Of a DNA stretch of 12,426 nucleotides, positions 8,168-12,426 are shown in pieces. This stretch comes from Paraglomus occultum. Lineage: Eukaryota; Glomeromycota; Glomeromycetes; Paraglomerales; Paraglomeraceae. The notes under the pieces were generated by a model. That model had not been told where the DNA came from, made no database searches, and was given only the letters and a program-made list of their open reading frames with translations. The position numbers and the translations under genes are program-made. Each line of letters begins with the position of its first letter. Within the stretch, counting starts at the first letter, position 1. The stretch lies in NCBI GenBank assembly GCA_910592205.1, contig CAJVPJ010001087.1, positions 1 to 12,426 on the forward strand, given 5' to 3'.

Positions 8168-9381
8168 TCTGATTGTATATCTGATATGAATCTTCTTCAG
8201 AAGGAATGTACAAAGATGGTTTAAGCTTTATATTTATCGTGAATGTTGATTATACTATCAAACTACCAACGTTGGTTTCAGATAAGAAATTGCACAAGAC
8301 AGATTGACTTGGTTATTTACTTTTATTTTTGTCAACATTAATTATTTGCTTTTTCTTAAAAAAAATTGCATGACACCAAAAAAGTATCGCTTACTGTTCT
8401 CTGGCTAAGAAATGGTGTGCACTCTGGTTTATTTCTACCAATCATATAGTCAACAAGAAATGAAGAAAAACCACATCTGGTTAATGACCAGAACCTATTG
8501 AACTTTTTTGATAGACTGCAAACCGGATTGTATTAATAACCGTTTTTTTACGATGGAAATATCATATTACGCAAACTTACAATGTTAGCGTCAATCAATC
8601 GAGTGTGCTTTGAATTAGGTACTCTCTGAAAAATCTCCAGCAGTTATTAATGTGACTCATAAAACATGTAGTCAACCATATTAATATATTAACGTTTTAA
8701 ATATTTTTAGCAAACGCGTGTTTTATTTAATAAACAAATATTATATTGTATACACGATAAACAACACTACGACGACTTATCTCCACCATAATTCTCCCTC
8801 CATATTCCGTCTCTTTCTCCTTGAGAATATCTTCGCGCATTGGCAGGCAGTTGCAGAATGCCCATTTTTGGCGAATTGTAGTGCTAAGGGAGCTTGCATA
8901 ACGGGAGCGCGTCGGCACCAAAAATATAAATTGATTTTTAAAAAATAATAAAACAAAAGGTGTTTGAATTTCGGTATAAAAAAAAATTGGTTTTTCGATT
9001 AGAAGCACACAAGATAAATTCGGTAATTATGATGGTGAATTTATCATGTTTAAAGAATTATTATTAGTTTTTATTAAAAAATGATTAAAATTTGTTTTAT
9101 AACAAAGCCATTTTATTAAAAGGCTTTTTTATTCTCGACCGAGAAAGTTTTTTTGGGGGGTGAATGGCCGCGTGTTATGCACCCGCAGGTGATTTGAATT
9201 AAAACATAGCCAGTGTAAAAATACGTGTGGTCAATTGCAGAAGTATTCATAATGATTGATGTGTGGAATGTAATGATCGCGCAGACTAGGAAAACGATGG
9301 GATTACTAAATGTAAGGCCTAAATATAAAAGTGATCGGGATCTGCGTTCTATTTCAGTAACAACGGTTTCGAATACTGTTT
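8168..9381. other. no gene seen
   Basis: AT-rich sequence with a small GC-richer island at about 8830-8925. Two overlapping frames there (8718-8948 plus, 8727-9008 minus) are open but lack splice sites or recognisable residues, and the island does not fold into a recognisable tRNA. A frame at 9225-9416 owes part of its length to the repeated ttcgaa words at its end. Confidence 0.4.
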
Positions 9382-9396
9382 CGAACCTTCTCGAAA
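9382..9396. promoter_or_regulatory. perfect three-unit heat-shock element
   Basis: The sequence cGAAc-cTTCt-cGAAa has three contiguous, alternating nGAAn units, the consensus binding site of a heat-shock factor trimer. It sits in a cluster of TTCGAA words (about 9367-9408). The nearest downstream candidate exon on the plus strand is at 9963. Nine fixed bases make a chance match in 12 kb uncommon but not impossible. Confidence 0.4.
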
Positions 9397-9962
9397 TCCG
9401 TTTTCGAACCATCTGACTCCTTTTTTAGCATTGAGTATCCTATTGTCTAATATGTCGAACTGCTCATCATTGCTTTGATATAACCTTTGAGTGTGCAGAT
9501 TTTTCGATCGATTGTTCAACACGCACCAATTTCAACCTCAAACAACAAACAATTACACAGCACGACACCGGTCATGAGAACAAGCACACGCTGGTTTCGT
9601 GTCAATGAACTTCCAGGTCACACAATGAACAACCACACGGAATGAATAAACCTTAAATTTGTTATTATTATACATTTCAAATGTAGGGCTAAACCTTTCC
9701 GGCAGTGAATGGTTAAAAGGGAGTTAATGCCAATTCTGCAGGTGACTATTTATCAAATTTCAAAACTTCCACTAGCCCTTTGAGAATCCATAAACAGTGA
9801 CATCTAGCTGACATCCGTTCAAAAAATATTCGTTGTGATACGATTATCTCAAATAGAATTCTTACAATGCTACATCATCTAACGAGTTGACAATGTTAAC
9901 ATTCCGTAATGTAAATTACAACAATTACCGATTTTTATCTCTCGATAATTCACGATACGAAG
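9397..9962. other. no firm gene; possible upstream exons
   Basis: All three plus-strand frames stay open for about 40 codons around 9490-9610 because the DNA is CA-rich, so no frame can be chosen. Earlier exons of the gene at 9963-10583 should lie here or further left, but no splice pair with matching phase was convincing. Confidence 0.35.
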
Positions 9963-10583
9963 AGACCATGTTTCTCTTCAACTAAAAAAATTGATTTCAC
10001 CCTTTATTTTGTAATGAATCCAATTCATTCAATTTCAATTACATTTTGCACGCCTTCTTCTTAGAGATGAATAACACCTGCTTTGTATTTAGGCGCTTGC
10101 TTCGATATTCAGATGTCAGAGGGGACAAAGCCGCCATGAAAGTAGCTGCCTGCTCCTGACAATCACTAACTTGAACAGAACTACTAGTAACAGACCATCA
10201 TCTTGCTTGCATTGACTGGTTTTCCGTCACTGGATTTCAGGTGGCTGCTATTACAATCACTCATTCCCACAGAATGATTATCGTTGATGTTATCGTCAAT
10301 CTTATTGGATCGGTAAGATGAACATGTCGTCAATATTAAATACGTGCAATGATTTTGGTAGGTAATAAATCATTACAAAATCGATGTTTTGCACAGATTG
10401 TCTTGGCCATTGAACCATACCTCGTGAGTTCTGGACGAAAAAGATAAATGAATTATATTATATGCGTTCATACTATTCACAAACCAGCCGAGTCTGACAA
10501 ATGTCTATCAAGACTTAGTCACAGAAAAACAAATCATTGAAACCTACCGAAAAAGATATAATCGAGGAGCAGATAGTCGATAA
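9963..10583 (+). CDS. 3' end of an unrecognised multi-exon gene
   Basis: Exons 9963-10010, 10093-10141, 10241-10312, 10397-10423 and 10488-10583 (stop TAA). Introns are 82, 99, 84 and 64 nt, like those of ataxin-3, and every junction keeps the frame. The best sites are acceptor ggatttcag and donor gtaaga around the 72-nt exon, acceptor ttttgcacag and donor gtgagt around the 27-nt exon, and acceptor cacaaaccag of the last exon. The acceptor of the first exon listed (cgaag) is weak. The C-terminus reads LLRYSDVRGDKAAMK, then a hydrophobic helix-like segment (IIVDVIVNLIGSIVLAI) that could be buried or membrane-inserted, then a charged tail ending QIIETYRKRYNRGADSR. I do not recognise the family. 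The short exons could be open by chance, so the case rests on the splice and phase chain. Confidence 0.45.
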
Positions 10584-10949
10584 GCCTGCGGTTAAGGGCC
10601 TCAGTTCCGTCTTCAACAGCGCATAGTCGCTCTAACCGAGAACATTTCCGTCCCCGCTCAAGGCTGTGTCGTTACCAGGTTCTACGTCACCGACAATAAG
10701 CAAATAACGTTATTAACCAGAGTTCATCAGTCTCATCATCTTTCTGTTCCGCTCCTCCTCCACTTCCACTCCCACCAACAACCACGTGACCAGCCCCCAC
10801 ATCGAATATACCGCCATCAAAGATTACTCTTGCACACTCTCGTAACAGTTCATTCACACTTACATCAAGTCCATCACGTTCAACATCGCTGTTCCATCCT
10901 CAAAGGCAACTCCTCCACAAATATTAAAAATCTTCTTCTTTAACACTGG
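10584..10949. other. GC-richer spacer between convergent candidates
   Basis: Composition rises towards even GC between about 10590 and 10910, and the plus strand has no ATG there. A 70-codon minus-strand frame (10690-10899) with a Gly/Ser/acidic low-complexity stretch is open, but it does not connect in phase to the exons upstream of it. A CACGTG E-box is at 10783-10788. This may be overlapping 3' untranslated sequence of the two flanking gene models. Confidence 0.3.
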
Positions 10950-11490
10950 CTAAATTATTGAAGCCTTTTTGTACTGCATTCTCTTAAAAATATTGTGGAT
11001 GCGTTCCTGGTTCTTTTTGGGTCTCCGTTTTTGTTTAGCGTAGTATTGTATTCCGTTCATCTTCTAACATGGGATCTAAATTACACAGTTCATAAAGCGT
11101 ACAATTAGATCTACTCCGTCATCTTTGGGGAAAGCACTACAATTGTCAATACCCAGCACTCGGCATTACTAAGCTACTCACTTGAAATCCAAGAATTGTT
11201 GATTTAATCGTGAATTGATTAAAATCGAATATTTGCAAAAATGTTAACCTTGGCGCGAATGAGTTTGGAACATCTCGACAAAAATCATTTATCGAGGACC
11301 ACATCCTGAGTATAATAATAATGACCAATTTCAATATTTGCAAGTTTCTTCCCCTGCAAACGATTTGCACAAAAAATATCGAGACTTTTACCTCTTTGTA
11401 TTTGTATTTGACTAATACATACCAGATTGTCAAAAGAATAATATTAAGATATGTCCGGAAATTTGTATATGCTATTTGTCCATAAATTGG
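10950..11490 (-). CDS. candidate three-exon gene end, unrecognised
   Basis: In transcript order: 11490-11423 (acceptor ttaatctcag, donor ctg/gtatgt), 11353-11182 (acceptor cgtttgcag, donor caa/gtgagt) and 11063-10950 (acceptor atgttag, stop TAG). Introns are 69 and 118 nt and the phases agree (2 then 0). The middle exon is open for 57 codons and starts with a hydrophobic segment (LQILKLVIIIILRMW). The last exon is strongly basic (AKQKRRPKKNQERIHNIF). It would converge on the plus-strand model ending at 10583. The opposite strand also offers short open frames here, so the strand is not certain. No family recognised. Confidence 0.3.
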
Positions 11491-12426
11491 CTGAGATTAA
11501 ATAATACGCGTGTTAATTGAGATTGATAAAAAGGCGACTATTAAATTTACAGTCAATGTAAACCTATAAGTTTCGAGATATTACCGGAATATTGAACAGC
11601 TTGAATATTCCACTCTGGGAATATTAACAATGTCAGCAGATTGATAAATAGGAATTTACCGACTGATGGCAAGACGTGGATGTTGTAAAGGTCTTCGTCT
11701 GAACCGGAATTGTCTCTTCCAATGTTTGAGATTATCGCCTATGCAGATTTAATTAACGATTAATAAATCCGCTCGCTTTATTGCTTACTCGTTGAGTATT
11801 CATTCAGATTCCACGTCCCACTATACGCCTCGCTAGCTGTCCATACAGAGATTAAATAATATTCCCAATTTCAAACCCACCTCGCATTGTTTTGAAAAAC
11901 AGAATATATGCATATACCAATATTTGAACGAAAATCCGGTTGTTATACATATCCGCCTGTAAGCTAAGGCAATCAATAAACATATACCACAGGGCATTAA
12001 ATGTTTAGTATTAATGAGCGCTCCAGTTAGCAGAACGTAAGTGAAATTTCTTTATTACCTTCCTTAAAAGATGTCGATCTAGTCTTGCATCACTGTTTAC
12101 GTGTTAAATTGCGGACGGCTTGAGGGTGGACATTTCCCTTCTCAAATTCAAATTACAAAACTCCATTCTTGGAGAACGCGTAGGTGAGTATACTGCATGT
12201 TGATGTATGACAGTATATATTAGAATATCACAATGGTAACTGATCCTGTTTTATTATCGGAAGGTGCAATTAGAAGGCAGTGTTTTTCTGTTAAGGTTGG
12301 ATCGATCTATTCCATCGACTAATGCTGAGAATTGTAAATTGAAATAGGCGATTAGACATGGAAATTAGAGACCATACAACTGAAGAATCAAATATGCTAA
12401 CCCCTTAATAATAATAATTCCCCCAA
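11491..12426. other. no firm gene; isolated exon-like segments
   Basis: Two segments stand out. On the minus strand, 11732-11665 follows a ctgcatag acceptor and ends at g/gtaaat, with the acidic segment NSGSDEDLYNIHVLPS. On the plus strand, 12108-12183 ends at the strong donor gtgagt, with VDISLLKFKLQNSILGERV. Neither could be chained to a neighbour in phase without an implausibly short intron or a stop. The right edge of the window may cut a plus-strand gene. Confidence 0.25.

Noticed and set aside
8718-9008. Overlapping frames on both strands over a GC-richer island, also examined as a possible tRNA or transposon piece.
   Set aside because: No cloverleaf or B-box, no terminal inverted repeats, and no transposase motif. 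The frames are open mainly because of local composition.
9104-9127. Hairpin aaagcc / ggcttt followed by T-run, resembling a bacterial terminator.
   Set aside because: The context is eukaryotic and AT-rich, where such short stems arise by chance. No gene ends here.
10548-11732. Minus-strand segments that recall C9ORF72 (GHVVVGGS, then ITLFAY, then RKCSRL at 10548-10899; an acidic segment before HVLPS at 11665-11732).
   Set aside because: Joining the first pieces needs a 27-nt intron that spans in-frame stops, the upstream exons do not chain in phase, the segment overlaps the last exon of a better-supported plus-strand model, and the rest of C9ORF72 could not be found. The resemblance is judged coincidental.
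1-12426. CRISPR arrays, rRNA, tRNA, bacterial operons, integrases or complete transposons.
   Set aside because: None of the required repeats, conserved stems, box motifs or catalytic signatures were found on either strand.

Overview
The window is AT-rich nuclear DNA from a eukaryote, most likely an invertebrate animal. Coding is split by short GT-AG introns, there are no bacterial operons or ribosome binding sites, and the one gene that can be identified with confidence is an animal-type ataxin-3. The species cannot be named from the sequence. Most of the window is non-coding or carries only short exons, so an ORF list alone is misleading: the ataxin-3 gene appears there only as disconnected fragments.

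Left part (1-2100): a 77-bp exact direct repeat (1-77 and 413-489) with a 46-bp tandem duplication beside its first copy; two unrecognised plus-strand open frames (515-763 and 831-1109); a diverged tandem repeat (1661-1778); then a G-rich tract followed by two hairpins (1943-2060).

Middle (3056-4493): the 3' end of an unrecognised plus-strand gene (3056-3160 and 3553-3666, poly(A) signal at 3707), a TTA/TAA-rich stretch, and a weaker three-exon plus-strand candidate (4043-4493).

Core result (5437-6791, minus strand): a complete eight-exon ATXN3 (ataxin-3, Josephin deubiquitinase) gene. All seven introns are 70-132 nt with matching phases. The predicted protein is 254 residues with Gln13, Cys18, His120 and Asn136 in place, one ubiquitin-interacting motif, a terminal VCP/p97-binding-type motif, and no polyglutamine tract.

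Right part (6792-12426): about 3 kb with no supported gene, a perfect three-unit heat-shock element at 9382-9396, a plausible five-exon plus-strand gene end (9963-10583), and a convergent three-exon minus-strand candidate (10950-11490). Neither protein was recognised, and both models rest on splice-site and phase agreement only. No mobile element with recognisable transposase, no CRISPR array, no tRNA or rRNA was seen. No new multi-gene system could be supported.
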